Assembly (NCBI GenBank): GCA_023212645.1
Contig: JALBYC010000001.1
Coordinates: 186,001 to 250,000 of the forward strand
Origin: Farysia itapuensis
Taxonomy: Eukaryota; Basidiomycota; Ustilaginomycetes; Ustilaginales; Ustilaginaceae
Direction of reading: 5' to 3'
Length of the DNA: 64,000 nucleotides
This document shows positions 29,565-40,580 of this stretch, in pieces. The notes under the pieces were generated by a model. That model saw nothing but the letters and a program-made list of their open reading frames with translations. It was not told the DNA's origin and made no database searches. Position 1 is the stretch's first letter. Each line of letters begins with the position of its first letter. The translations under genes and the position numbers were made by a program.

Positions 29565-30657
29565 GTGAACGCATTCTCAACCTGGGTCTCCATGAAATCC
29601 GTTCGCCTCCACCTGTCAAATTCTATTTTCAGTCACAGTGTGCGACTGTTGGCCATCTTTTGCTCTTTCTCGGATAGAGTGCAGGGCAGAGCCTGGCCTG
29701 ATCCTAGTACGATGTTCATGCCTAAGCATGAACGAGGAAGCTGTCATACACATGCAGGTGTCCCTCCCACTCATTGCGTGACTCTGCCAAATGGCGGTGA
29801 CAGCTCGCGGAAGCGCAGAAGCGCGACATGAAGGCAGACTTAGTCAGGCTGACTAATACCTGCCCGCTTAAGATGGGTCAAGGACCCTGCATTTTGACCA
29901 TGCCCCAGTCTGACAGAACATGACGGACAGAGACTGCACTTTTTAGCGCGCATGCGAACAAACCGCGCTCTACTTCGCGTAAGAACGGTTCCTGGTCCAT
30001 GCGCTAGAAGAAGAGATAAGTTTCAAATGCAAAAGAGGGCACGAGCAAAGTAGATTCAGAGAATGCAAAGTGTCGATCTCTCCCCACCTGCAGCTGCGAC
30101 TAGCGAAGCTGGGTTTGTTTTGAAGACGACAAACATCAGATCGCGCGAATTCCAGTCAGATACAAAAAAACTCATTTCAGTGGGCCTTTGTCGAGATGCG
30201 AAAAGAAATCAAATCGCGTGGAAATGAAATGGGTTGCCAACCGATGTTGTCTGATGCAGCTTCCTTGCTGCTGCTGCTGGCCAAAATACCTAAAAACACA
30301 AGAGGGAAAAAATCTCCCCTTGGCAGGAGGAGAAAGTCAGAGTCCATTGCCCGCGTCCGCGTCGGTTTTTTCTGCGTGCCTTGTCTCCCCTGTTCGCTCC
30401 CCGCTCGCTCAACATCCCCAAACGAACGCTTGGACGCAAGGTGTGCACTTTGAGCATCGCTCACCGTCTTACTCCTTCCCCATCCTTTCACCCGACAACA
30501 TCGCTCACCGATTTGGACGACCACGTCTTCTTCGCGTTTCCTCCTTCCCACGCTCTCTACTCTGGGCACTCGTGTCGGGCAATTGTCCCGATCAGCGTGA
30601 CCTGCCATTCACTCAGTTTGCATTGCATCTCTTGACCGGCCTTAGAATCACGTCAAC
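29565..30657. other. Divergent intergenic region, DDHD lipase and Psr1-like promoters
   Basis: About 1.1 kb with both promoters. The part before the Psr1-like gene (30370-30560) is strongly pyrimidine rich on the plus strand, typical of a fungal core promoter or 5' UTR. No gene was seen. Confidence 0.55.
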
Positions 30658-31647
30658 ATGAGCTCTCCTATCACAAGTGTCCCGGATCCATCCGAAAACT
30701 CGGCCTTGGCCTCCATGATCACCCAGGTTCAGCCGGGTCAGACTCCTGTCGTGGTGCGAGGAGCGAGACCCAAGAAACCACCAGCCTCTTCCTCGGATCC
30801 AGCCCGAAAGAAGAAGAAGAAATCCACGCGCTCTGCCGCCGCAGAATCATCAGAGACAGCAGAAGCAACGCAGCTCAGATCGCAGGACGAGGCCGTTGCA
30901 GAAGCAGCCAGACTTGGCTCCCAAGCTGCCCTCTCGCAGTCAAGAGCCGCGTCGGGATCCGCGTCTGTCCAAGATCAAGATGGCGGTCAGCATTCGCATC
31001 AGGCCTCGTCCACCCTTATGGCCTCGACCGGTGACAACTCAGTATCAAATCCAGAGACAGCTACGCCCGCCTTGACCACAGAGAAACAAGCCCCGGAACA
31101 GGAAAAGGACACTACGCCTTCGCACACGCGCTCAGACCCCACGACCTCGGATGCTCCGACACAGCAAGTGACGAATAAAGCTGCAGTCAGCGTCCCATCG
31201 TCATCTACCGCCTCTGCCAGCAAGGCGCCTGCATCGGCCGCTCCCAAAGCTACTTCCAAGCTTCCAGCACCCAGTTTTGGTAAACGTCTTGTAGCCTTCC
31301 TCACGTGTTCCTCGGCATCCTCCGCCATGGTGCGTAGCGAGATGCAGGAAAAGCAACGCGTACCCGCGTCGAAACAGACCGCCAAGACAGCAAACGCCTC
31401 TGGGACCGCAGCTGCCGCACCAGCACTCGTCGTGCCTCCGCGCACTCCCAACGCCAAAGGTGGATCAGGACAGAGCGCAGATTATCCCACAACACCTGGC
31501 GGAGGGACACAATTGCCCAGAGAAGAGACTGGCGATGTCATGTCGGGAGCTGTGGTGCCACCAGGATCTGCATTCGTTACCCCTCAGGACGCACAAAAGT
31601 CTCGCCACTCTACCTCGTCTTTCTCAGAAGACGAGACGGACGACGAG

Positions 31648-31688
<41 letters not shown>

Positions 31689-32343
31689 CGACTTGGACCC
31701 GGAAGACGACTATCTGACCGACGACCAGACGGAAGAACATCGACTGATCATGCAAGGAGGGATTGGAATCCCCCTGGACGAATTCGGCAACCCGCATCCT
31801 CTCCTACCTGCCATTGGCGCGCCAGACAAGGGACGCAAGTGTCTTGTTCTAGATCTAGACGAGACTCTGGTGCATTCCAGCTTCAAAATGATCCAGAATG
31901 CCGACTTTATCGTGCCGGTCGAGATTGACGGAACGGTGCACAACGTCTACGTGATCAAGCGACCGGGAGTGGACGAGTTTATGCGTCTCATGGGTGAGAT
32001 TTACGAGGTGGTGGTGTTTACTGCTTCCCTTAGCAAGTATGCCGATCCCGTGCTCGACATGCTCGACATTCACAACTCGGTTCGACACCGTCTCTTCCGC
32101 GAGAGCTGCTACAACCACAAGGGCAACTACGTCAAGGACCTGTCCCAATTAGGACGCGACATTGCCGACTCCATCATCATTGACAATTCACCGGCTAGTT
32201 ATATCTTCCACCCCAACAATGCCGTGCCCATCAGCAGCTGGTTCAACGATCCTCACGACACCGAACTCACCGATCTCTGCCCCTTCCTCGCTGACCTAGC
32301 TCATGTCGACGACGTCCGTGCCGTCCTCGATGGCGCCCTCTGA
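30658..32343 (+). CDS. psr1: Psr1/Nem1-like FCP1/SCP-type phosphatase (HAD superfamily)
   Basis: Protein of 561 residues. The C-terminal catalytic domain (about 393-555) has the HAD/FCP1 nucleophile [11 protein letters not shown] and [36 protein letters not shown], followed by [13 protein letters not shown] and [24 protein letters not shown]. These are the SCP/Psr1 motifs for a Mg-dependent aspartyl phosphatase. Yeast Psr1/Psr2 act at the plasma membrane in the general and sodium stress response. The N-terminal half is low complexity (Ala, Ser, Lys rich). An acidic run of about 18 Asp lies between about residues 328 and 345, encoded by a GATGAC repeat at 31651-31686. A membrane or palmitoylation signal of the Psr1 type is not obvious at the N-terminus, so a Nem1-type or cytosolic role is also possible. 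Confidence 0.88.
31651..31686 (+). repeat. (GATGAC)n coding microsatellite, six units
   Basis: Six perfect copies of GATGAC encode a poly-Asp run in the Psr1-like phosphatase. Read directly from the sequence. Confidence 0.92.
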
Positions 32344-32737
32344 AACCAATATCCCCCTCCCATTTAATCCCCCCACCATTCCACACAGCATTTCGGACAC
32401 TCTCGTTGTATTTGATTATTGCATAACATCTAACCCTTCATCCCACCGCGCATCAAACAACATGTATACCCGCCCCCTCTTTTTTTTACTTTTTTCTCTG
32501 TCCCTCATCCGGTTCACCCATACACCGTGGTGGGCCCTGCCTCACTTGAACCCACCCAATTGATTTGCCAATAGACCATCTTGCACAAACGCATCAAGTT
32601 TGTGCCCAACTCCGAATTGCTCGCTGCAGAAGATGAGTGTATAAGCGCGTATAGACATAAGAGTACCGTACATATATTAGCGGAAAATAAGGAAAGAGGG
32701 GGTATGAGCCAAGGCGGTGCAGATACACGGGACATGT
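32344..32737. other. Intergenic region between convergent Psr1-like and SREBP genes
   Basis: About 390 bp between two stop codons, so it holds two 3' ends. A T-run near 32480-32490 fits a transcript end. No gene was seen. Confidence 0.5.
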
Positions 32738-35700
32738 TCAGAGTTCAACTCCCGAGTCTTCGCCCTCGCTTTCGAGGAGCATCTTGGATACGCTGAGCGA
32801 TTTGTCGTCGCCAGACTTTCCTTCGGGCCAGTGAGCAGTGCGGCGGCCAATGACGATGCACAAGTCCGTGAGTACGTCCGCGCTAGCCTCGACGTCATCC
32901 GCCACAGTCTCGGACGCGTCAGAGATGCGAGGGCTTGCGGCAGTAGCGGCAGAGATGAGCCTTCGAATGCCCAGGGTGGCCGAGTGGACCTCGGCAGCGC
33001 TGACGGCAGGATTAGCAAACAAGCGCAAGAATTGCAACCAGGACAGGAACAGGGTCGGCAAACCGTCAAGCGCACTCGTGGGCGAAGAGATGCGAGCTGA
33101 CGAAGAGCGAACGGCAGAAGGATCAATGAATTGGTTGAGTACCGCCACACAGGCCAGGTCCGAGCCCTGTGAAGCTTGCTCGACCACAGTCACAGCTACA
33201 TGCTTGGCCAAAGCGAGATTGCCAAGCACGGCAGACCAAGAGGCGAGTGTGACTTGAGCGAGAGTCCAGGCAGTGGTTGCAGGAGGCGCAGTGCGAGCCA
33301 AGAAAACAATCTGAGCGTGAAGCTGGTCGCGCTTTGTCACGTTGTTGATGACGTCCAGATCCAGCTTGTGAGCCGATTGGTGCGAGACAAAGCCTTTCAG
33401 CAGAGTCGCCGACGGCACTGGGGTGGGGCACGAGCTTCTAATCAGGCTGCACAGCAGAGTTCGCCAAACCGTCTCAAGCTGTTGACCGTAGTGAGCATCG
33501 GCAATGGAAAGCAAGGGCGATAAGCTGTATCCACTCGACGAGGACGATGTCGGAGGAAGCAGTGCTAGGGCAGTGTCGAGATCAAGAGCCAAGATTGTCG
33601 ACAACCACGAGGCGTTCTTGAGCTGCTTGAGCTGCGTGACGACATCGCTTGAGTCGTCTTGGTTGTCCTGAGCCAGAGATTTGAGCAGAACATTCCGGGC
33701 TTGAGTCCAGTAGTTATCCGCCATGTCTTGAACAAAGTCGACACCTTCGCCCAGTCGAGCGAATGCGATTGACAACGTGGCAAGCGTGCGTGCCTGTCCA
33801 AGCATGGAGTCATGTGCAGGGCTTGTCGACGACTCCTTTACACCAGCTTGGTAGTTGGCAAGCTTGAGGGCTGTGTGGAGTCGTAGAAGGTAGGAAGGTT
33901 GTGCGAAATCCGTAGCTGTGGTCTCGACCTCCAAAAGCCTGGCTTGCACTGCTGCCGTGCCGTCAGTCTGATACACGCGAAGTGGAGACACCTTGCCAAG
34001 GCCGAGAAGCGAGACTTCCTTGACCAAGCTAGGTACGACAGACAGCAGAGAGTTCGGTGCACAAGCGCCCGTACGCAAGGCGATGTCAATGTCGTTCGTA
34101 CCAGCTTTGGCGTCTGTCAAGACTTTACGCATCTGTTCTCTGCGCTGCTCTTCTCGCTCTGCATTGCGTAGCCTGCGTTGTGGAGAGACGAGAGAGTATA
34201 CGTGAGCCAGCACTGGCCAGACGAGGAAAATGAAGCAGATCGCAAACGAAGCCACACGTAGCACCTCGAAGGCTAGGACACGAGAAGGCACCTGATCGAA
34301 GTGGTGTGCTTGCTGAGCGATGGGAGCAGAAGGTGCCACGTACGCGGCAGAACGCTTCAACAGTTGTCGGCTAGCGCCAACTACAGTCCTGCTGGTTGCA
34401 GGACGAGTGACAGCGTAGCTAGCATCTGAGGCAGTTGAATCAATAGCGAACTCGGCGCCTCCGCCGATGAAGCTTATTCCGAGGAAGGTAGCGAGCATGT
34501 ATCTCGATGAGGCAACGGCAGACAAACCGCCACGACTACCCCGGCCCGCGCCGGTGCTGCGGTGAGACGGGGGCGACGCTGAGGAGCCGCTCTGGTGTGA
34601 CAGGTCTCGGGATGAATCACCTTCCTGATCGTCCTCGTCGTCATCATCATCTTCGTCATCCATCGCGCCTTCCATCTCCTCTTCTTCTTCGGCGGCGACC
34701 GCGGCGGCAGCAAAGGCTTCCTGTTCCGCAACCACCTTTTCCATTTCGCCTTCCCAGAGTTCGAGAAGCTCCTCACCGCCTTCGAGACTGCGGACGAGTT
34801 CTCTCAACCCAGCGACCTCGCTGGCAAGTCGGAGCTCGCGACTCTTGAGATATCTAATGTAATCTGTCGCCTTGCCAAGGATAGTGGCCTTGTTGAGTTT
34901 GGTGGCAGCAGGCACACCATCTACCAGGTCCTCTTCTTGCTGAGCTTTGCGACTCTTGCGGCCAGAGGCAGTCTTGCGTGGACGAATCTCGCGAAGGGCA
35001 GGAACAGCACGGCGAAGAGCGCCGATGCGATCGTTGATGTTGTTTCGATATCTCCTCTCGATGGCATTGTGAGCAACCTTCTTCTGCTGACGCATGGTGG
35101 ATGTGAGCGGAAGCTTGTCGCTGTTGTCAGAATGCGAGGGCGAAGAGAAGTCAGCGGCCAAGGCTTTGCGAGCAGCTGCGTCTTTGGCTGCTTTGGCTGC
35201 ATCTTCCCGCTCCTGCAGTCGCTTGGCTTTGAGTCTTTGAATAGCAGCCAGTGCGGTGGCGTTACTGCCAACCTCCATGTGAGGCATTTTACTGCTGATG
35301 GGATAGGATGCGGTCGAGTCCTTGGGTTTGGCAGGTGCTTCCGCTTTGATCTTTTTGCTCTGTCGTTCGGCGTCATCTGCAAGGGGGGCGGTAGAGGAGG
35401 CCGCAGCAGCAGCTTTGGCAGCAGCCTTGGCGGCAACCTTGATGGAAGGTCTACGAGCCGACTTGACATCAGCAACTTCGGCCACGGATCTCTTTCGATT
35501 GAGTGGTGGCGATGCGATTGTTGGCACGTTGGGTTGAAACTCGTGCTGGAACGCAAGACCGGCTCCAAAGCGGGGGGCCTCTGAGTGCATCATGGCATTG
35601 GGCATGAGGTAGTTGGGATTCCACTGAGAACCATTGGCCTGAGCAAAATCACTGTTCAAGGAGTCGGAAGGAGGAGCGGACTGGTTGATGGCGGGGTGGT

Positions 35701-36208
35701 GCATGGGCATAGAGTTTGAATAAGGTGAGCTGCTCGGATAGGACATGTTGTTGTAGGGCGAGTTGGTCTCGTTGAATGCGGGGTAAGCAGCGCGGTACTC
35801 GATGTTGCTGTTGGGACTGAAGCCGGAAGGCTGATGAATCGACATGGACATATTGCGACTGGTGCTGCTGATCTCTGATTCGGTTGGAGTTGGAAAGTTT
35901 TGTGCGCCGTATACAAAGTCGTTGAAGCTGCTAGGACTGGCGCCATTCTCGCTGGAGCCTGAGACGTAGGAGGGAGGGTAGGATGCTGAGAATCCCATTG
36001 AGTTGGGTGCGTCCATGTCGGCATAGCCTGCCGAGTGAGGAGCTGCCTCAAACAAGTTGCGCATCATTTGCTCGTAGTCTTCACCTGACCAAGGACCTGT
36101 TGGCTGTTGATGAAGATATGACTCGTCTTCGTGCTTTGTCATGGAGTCGGGCTGTTGCATACCTTGCAGAGCAGGGTTGCCAAAGTGGTGTGGTGGCGCG
36201 GAAAGCAT
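32738..36208 (-). CDS. sre1: Sterol regulatory element-binding protein (SREBP, Sre1-like)
   Basis: Membrane-bound bHLH transcription factor of 1156 residues that controls sterol and hypoxia genes in fungi. The bHLH (about residues 374-458) reads RQQKKVAHNAIERRYRNNINDRIGALRR, with a long loop before KLNKATILGKATDYIRYL. It has the SREBP-specific Tyr in ERRYR in place of the usual Arg of other bHLH proteins. Two membrane segments follow (about 568-588 and 643-674), with a short lumenal hairpin between them, which is the SREBP topology. The C-terminal 480 residues are a helical regulatory domain, where SCAP binds in other species. The N-terminus is Gln/Ser/Tyr/Pro rich, as in an activation domain. 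Release of the N-terminal factor by regulated proteolysis is family knowledge and is not seen in the sequence. The full-length two-TM form is present. Confidence 0.94.
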   Translation of the reverse strand: MLSAPPHHFGNPALQGMQQPDSMTKHEDESYLHQQPTGPWSGEDYEQMMRNLFEAAPHSAGYADMDAPNSMGFSASYPPSYVSGSSENGASPSSFNDFVYGAQNFPTPTESEISSTSRNMSMSIHQPSGFSPNSNIEYRAAYPAFNETNSPYNNMSYPSSSPYSNSMPMHHPAINQSAPPSDSLNSDFAQANGSQWNPNYLMPNAMMHSEAPRFGAGLAFQHEFQPNVPTIASPPLNRKRSVAEVADVKSARRPSIKVAAKAAAKAAAAASSTAPLADDAERQSKKIKAEAPAKPKDSTASYPISSKMPHMEVGSNATALAAIQRLKAKRLQEREDAAKAAKDAAARKALAADFSSPSHSDNSDKLPLTSTMRQQKKVAHNAIERRYRNNINDRIGALRRAVPALREIRPRKTASGRKSRKAQQEEDLVDGVPAATKLNKATILGKATDYIRYLKSRELRLASEVAGLRELVRSLEGGEELLELWEGEMEKVVAEQEAFAAAAVAAEEEEEMEGAMDDEDDDDDEDDQEGDSSRDLSHQSGSSASPPSHRSTGAGRGSRGGLSAVASSRYMLATFLGISFIGGGAEFAIDSTASDASYAVTRPATSRTVVGASRQLLKRSAAYVAPSAPIAQQAHHFDQVPSRVLAFEVLRVASFAICFIFLVWPVLAHVYSLVSPQRRLRNAEREEQRREQMRKVLTDAKAGTNDIDIALRTGACAPNSLLSVVPSLVKEVSLLGLGKVSPLRVYQTDGTAAVQARLLEVETTATDFAQPSYLLRLHTALKLANYQAGVKESSTSPAHDSMLGQARTLATLSIAFARLGEGVDFVQDMADNYWTQARNVLLKSLAQDNQDDSSDVVTQLKQLKNASWLSTILALDLDTALALLPPTSSSSSGYSLSPLLSIADAHYGQQLETVWRTLLCSLIRSSCPTPVPSATLLKGFVSHQSAHKLDLDVINNVTKRDQLHAQIVFLARTAPPATTAWTLAQVTLASWSAVLGNLALAKHVAVTVVEQASQGSDLACVAVLNQFIDPSAVRSSSARISSPTSALDGLPTLFLSWLQFLRLFANPAVSAAEVHSATLGIRRLISAATAASPRISDASETVADDVEASADVLTDLCIVIGRRTAHWPEGKSGDDKSLSVSKMLLESEGEDSGVEL

Positions 36209-36762
36209 GTATGCTGGTAGTGTGTTGGCAGGGAGGACGTGGTGGCAAAGACGAGCGAAGCGCAGTCACAGGCGGCCAAGGCGGATCAGCCGAAAGCGAA
36301 TAGTGACGCCGTCCAAGCTTAGCGGATGGGGTTGAGAAAGCACTGCCAAAAAGTCACATCGTACGATTTCGCGTCACCCAGATTTGATTTTAAAATGGTT
36401 GGTGCCGCTTCCAAAATATCAGGCCATTCCGGGCGATCTTGAATTTGATCACGCCCGATGGCTCATCGGGTTTGTCAAGCCTTCCCAGCCACGAACGGTC
36501 GAGCGACCGAGCTCAGACGCGGCAAAAAGGGACGAGTACGCGTAGCTAGAGCAGACCAGTCTCCCAGGCTAGAGACCCAGTATGAGCTAACAGAAGTAGG
36601 TCATTGTGGAACGAGGATTTCAGACCCGCATTCATCCACCTTTGAACAGACTACAGTTATCACTGACAAAAGCAGTCACCGAAATTCGATGATAAATAGG
36701 GGCGAGTAATCGATTCTACAAGGTAGGGTTATATTTGCTTCTGACTGCACCCTATGCTGTAT
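36209..36762. other. Intergenic region between the SREBP gene and tRNA-Phe
   Basis: About 550 bp. The left side is the SREBP promoter region. No gene is supported. Confidence 0.5.
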
Positions 36763-36876
36763 GCTCTCTTAGCTCAGTTGGTACGAGCGTCCGACTGAAG
36801 TATCGGTTTTAAAGTTGTGGTCCTGACCAGGGCCAACAATTTCGGAAGGTCACCTGTTCGACCCAGGTAGCGAGCA
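36763..36876 (+). tRNA. tRNA-Phe (anticodon GAA) with a 40-nt intron and one acceptor mismatch
   Basis: Cloverleaf drawn by hand. The acceptor GCTCTCT (36763-36769) pairs with AGCGAGC (36869-36875), with one T-C mismatch at pair 5-68, and discriminator A is at 36876. The D arm is GCTC AGTTGGTAC GAGC. The anticodon stem TCCGA (36790-36794) pairs with TCGGA (36842-36846), and the T stem ACCTG/CAGGT encloses TTCGACC. The anticodon GAA is at 36797-36799. A 40-nt intron fills 36801-36840, after position 37. A T-rich stretch follows (36877-36884). A typical fungal Phe acceptor would read GCTCGCT, so position 5 has T where G is expected. Confidence 0.9.
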
Positions 36877-37143
36877 TTCTTTTTGCATCTCTTTTTTTCC
36901 CCTCCAATGCTTGGTATCAGAGAACACTGCACAAATGCCAGACGATAACTCCGTCTTCGCTCGTCCTGCATCTTTGCGCCAGGCGTGAAGGGAGGGGCAA
37001 TCACAATGGAGGAAGGCACACTTACATAAGCATGACACTTCTCGCTCAGAAAAATTTGGAATTTTGAGGTTGTGAAGGGTCTTTTTAGGTGCCCGTTTGC
37101 TTCAGCTGCTCAGCGCTATTCTGTGCCACATCCTGCCAGCAGT

Positions 37144-40100
37144 ATGGCAGACGCACAGCAGTCCAACAAGGCCCATCGCAAGGCAAAGACCGGCGGAAAG
37201 GCGGACAAAGCCAAACCCAAACACGGCAATGGCTTCAACCCAAAGGCATTCATCTCCGCCAACATCAATGTCGCTCAGAAGCAGATCTTGCGCAATGCCG
37301 AAAAGGACCAGAAACGCTTCCATGTGCCCATGGCCAACAGAACTCCGGACGAAGAGCCACCGCCCATCATCGTAGCCATCGTTGGACCCGAAGGAGTAGG
37401 CAAGACAACCCTCACCCGATCTCTCATCCGTCGATACACCAAGCATACATTAGCAGAGATCAAGGGCCCAGTCACCGTGGTCACAGGCAAGAAGAGAAGA
37501 GTCACATTCATCGAATGCAACAACGATATCAACAGTATGATTGATATCGGTAAGGTGGCCGACCTGGTGCTGCTCATGATTGATGGCTCCTTTGGGTTCG
37601 AGATGGAGACCATGGAGTTCCTCAACATTCTGCAGAGTCACGGTTTCCCAAAAGTCATCGGCGTTCTCACACATCTAGATCTCATCAAGAAAGCAAAGAC
37701 ACTCAAAGCCACAAAGAAGCGTTTGAAGCAGCGTTTCTGGACCGAAATTTACGACGGCGCTAAGCTCTTTTACCTCTCTGGCATCATCAATGGACGCTAT
37801 CCAGACACCGAGATTCAAAATTTATCGAGGTTCATCAGCGTCATGAAGTTCCGTCCGCTTGTCTTTCGAAATGCTCATCCATACGTCCTTGCCGATCGTA
37901 TGGAAGATCTCACACCACGCGAAGACATCCGCGCCAACCCCAAGGCAGATCGCATTATCACAGTGTATGGCTACTTGCGGGGCACTCACCTGCGCGAGTC
38001 TCAACGCGTTCACATTCCCGGCGCCGGCGATTTGTCCATTACATCGGTGGAGAAGCTCAACGATCCATGTCCGCTGCCTACTCTCGAAAGCGAAAAGAGA
38101 CGCAAACTATCCGACAAGGCAAAACTCATCCACGCACCCATGAGCGATGTCGGTGGTGTCATGTTCGACAAGGATGCCGTCTACATCAACGTGCCGGGAA
38201 ATTTCACGAGGAACGGACAGGATGCGCAGTCGGGTGGCGAAGGCGAAAAGATGGTGATGGATCTTCAGGATGCACAGACTACACTTGACACATTGGCGGC
38301 TCAGGGTGAGCTCAAGCTTTTCGCCAACGATACCACAGTTCTGAGAGGTGACGACGATTCACTCGCCTCCAAGGCGAAGGGCAAGCGAGTGCGACGAGCT
38401 GCTTTCGATGACGACATAGTCGATGAAAATGACGATGCAGAAAGTGAAGAGGACGACAATGATGATGATGATGGCGAGGTTGATAGCGATGGTCAAGACG
38501 ATGCGGAAGACGGCCGTGAACGCCGCGCCTTCTTGAAACGAGCCTTGGGGCCAAACGAGGATTCCGAGCAAATGTCCAAGGATATCCCCTTTGCAGACTC
38601 CGACTCAGATCTCGGATTCGAATCACAGGAAGACGACGAGGATGACGAAGTCGCTCCTTGGAAGCGCGATCTAGCCTCTCGAGCCGAAGCTACCGTGTTG
38701 GCCAACAGACGCCGCAAACGCGCTGACCTCGCGCGCCTGATTTACCAGTCCGACAAGACACCCGAGCAGATCTCGTCTGGCGATTTTTACTCCGACGAAG
38801 AAGATATACAGAAGATGGCGGAAGCAGATGAGGACCCCTTCTTTCGTATAGCGGGCGACGACACTGCTGCCGTCAACGAGTATCCGGATCAGTCACGTCC
38901 GACGTACCAGCCTGCTGACCTGACGCATTGGGAACAAGACCATGTGTTGGACTCCATTCGTCGCTTCTTCATCACCGGTGACGAGCCAGAGAACTTCGAG
39001 GAGCGTAAAGACGGCAAAAGAGGTAGAGTTGATGCGCCAAGCGACGAGGAGCACGATCAAGAAGCGAGCGAAAGCGACACTGAGGAGGTCGATGATCGCG
39101 CAGCAGCATTGGCAGCAAAGAAGGAGGCTTTGAAGCGTCGCTTCGACGAACAGTACGACGACCCGGACGAAGAAACCAAACAAGACTGGTACGACGAGCA
39201 AAAGGATGCCTTAGCTGCACAAGCTACACTCAATCGAACCGAGTTCGAAACAGTAGACGAAGACATACGCCATCAGGTGGCTGGCTACGCCCCTGGCTCC
39301 TATGTGCGCATAGAGATGTCTAAAGTGCCGTGCGAGTTGGTGGAATGCTTTGACCCGCAATATCCGCTTCTGGTCGGCGGTTTGCTGGCAAGCGAGGAGA
39401 GCTTTGGCTTCATCCAGGTCCGTATCAAGCGCCACCGTTGGCATCAAAGAATTCTCAAGACCAACGATCCACTCATTTTCTCACTTGGCTGGAGACGCTT
39501 TCAAAGTATCCCAATCTATTCGCTGGACGATGGCACACGCAATCGCATGCTCAAGTACACGCCCGAGCACATGCACTGCCTCGCTTCGTTCTATGGCCCA
39601 ATAACAGCACCCAACACGGGCTTCTGCGCTTTCAATACTCTCTCAACCGCCACGCCCTCTTTCCGCATATCGGCAACAGGTGTCGTGCTCGATGTGGATG
39701 CCGGCTCACAGAAGATTGTCAAGAAACTGAAACTCACCGGTCACCCGGCCAAGGTGTACAAAAACACAGCATTCATCAAAGACATGTTTACGTCAGCACT
39801 CGAAGTGGCCAAGTTTGAAGGCGCTCATGTCAAGACGGTTTCGGGCATTCGAGGTCAGATCAAAAAGGCGCTTGCCCGGCCAGAGGGACACTACCGAGCG
39901 ACGTTTGAGGACAAGATTCTCATGTCAGACATTGTCTTTCTGCGTGCGTGGTATACGATTCTGCCACGCGAATTCTACAACCCAGTGACGTCGCTCTTGC
40001 TCTCCAAGAATGGCGCTGTACAGGGCAAGGACTGGCAGGGAATGCGACTGACCGGTACCGTGCGCAAGGAGCAGCAGCTCAAAGCACCCAACCCGATTGA

Positions 40101-40494
40101 TTCACGCTACAAAGACGTCGAACGACCGCAGAATCGCAAATTCAACCCCTTGCGTGTCCCACGGGCTCTGCAGGCCGAATTGCCCTACTCTTCCAAGCCC
40201 AAACAGATGACCAAGAGTTCGACCGGCAACAAATCCTACCTCGCCAAACGCGCCGTCATCCTCGAGGGCGAAGAGCGAAAAGCCCTCGCTCTCCTGCAGC
40301 AGATGAAGAGCGTCCAGCGCGAGAAGGAGGACAAGCGGAAAGCCAAACAGCAAGAGCGAAAGGGTGTTCGTGCTGCCGAAGCGCAAAAGGACGACGACAT
40401 CCGCTCTGCCAAACGCAAGTCAGACCTCAAGGAAATCTACCGCATCCAAGGCATGAAGGCGCAAACCGCCGCTAAGAGACAGAAAACAAAGTAG
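37144..40494 (+). CDS. bms1: Ribosome biogenesis GTPase Bms1
   Basis: Essential nucleolar GTPase of 1116 residues that works in the U3 processome to mature the 40S subunit. I chose the ATG at 37144 ([19 protein letters not shown]), since the upstream in-frame ATG at 37072 adds an unconvincing stretch. The P-loop GPEGVGKTT is at about residues 81-89 in [22 protein letters not shown], followed by [41 protein letters not shown], which is the Bms1/Tsr1 G-domain. THLDL provides the G4-like motif. Large acidic regions follow ([14 protein letters not shown] and similar). The conserved C-terminal block contains [44 protein letters not shown]. The end is Lys/Arg/Glu rich and coiled ([15 protein letters not shown]). 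The length agrees with yeast Bms1 (1183). It converges on Pkc1 with an 86-bp gap. Confidence 0.96.
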   Translation: MADAQQSNKAHRKAKTGGKADKAKPKHGNGFNPKAFISANINVAQKQILRNAEKDQKRFHVPMANRTPDEEPPPIIVAIVGPEGVGKTTLTRSLIRRYTKHTLAEIKGPVTVVTGKKRRVTFIECNNDINSMIDIGKVADLVLLMIDGSFGFEMETMEFLNILQSHGFPKVIGVLTHLDLIKKAKTLKATKKRLKQRFWTEIYDGAKLFYLSGIINGRYPDTEIQNLSRFISVMKFRPLVFRNAHPYVLADRMEDLTPREDIRANPKADRIITVYGYLRGTHLRESQRVHIPGAGDLSITSVEKLNDPCPLPTLESEKRRKLSDKAKLIHAPMSDVGGVMFDKDAVYINVPGNFTRNGQDAQSGGEGEKMVMDLQDAQTTLDTLAAQGELKLFANDTTVLRGDDDSLASKAKGKRVRRAAFDDDIVDENDDAESEEDDNDDDDGEVDSDGQDDAEDGRERRAFLKRALGPNEDSEQMSKDIPFADSDSDLGFESQEDDEDDEVAPWKRDLASRAEATVLANRRRKRADLARLIYQSDKTPEQISSGDFYSDEEDIQKMAEADEDPFFRIAGDDTAAVNEYPDQSRPTYQPADLTHWEQDHVLDSIRRFFITGDEPENFEERKDGKRGRVDAPSDEEHDQEASESDTEEVDDRAAALAAKKEALKRRFDEQYDDPDEETKQDWYDEQKDALAAQATLNRTEFETVDEDIRHQVAGYAPGSYVRIEMSKVPCELVECFDPQYPLLVGGLLASEESFGFIQVRIKRHRWHQRILKTNDPLIFSLGWRRFQSIPIYSLDDGTRNRMLKYTPEHMHCLASFYGPITAPNTGFCAFNTLSTATPSFRISATGVVLDVDAGSQKIVKKLKLTGHPAKVYKNTAFIKDMFTSALEVAKFEGAHVKTVSGIRGQIKKALARPEGHYRATFEDKILMSDIVFLRAWYTILPREFYNPVTSLLLSKNGAVQGKDWQGMRLTGTVRKEQQLKAPNPIDSRYKDVERPQNRKFNPLRVPRALQAELPYSSKPKQMTKSSTGNKSYLAKRAVILEGEERKALALLQQMKSVQREKEDKRKAKQQERKGVRAAEAQKDDDIRSAKRKSDLKEIYRIQGMKAQTAAKRQKTK

Positions 40495-40580
40495 CCGGTA
40501 GCCCACACTCATCCACGTAACTTGGAATCGCTAATGAAGAAAAACAGAGTCTTTATATATTGTGTAGTTGCATATGGGAA

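Noticed and set aside
30188..30661. Plus-strand frame directly upstream of the Psr1-like gene
   Set aside because: Translation of a pyrimidine-rich promoter/5' UTR; Ser/Pro/Leu-rich product with no motif.
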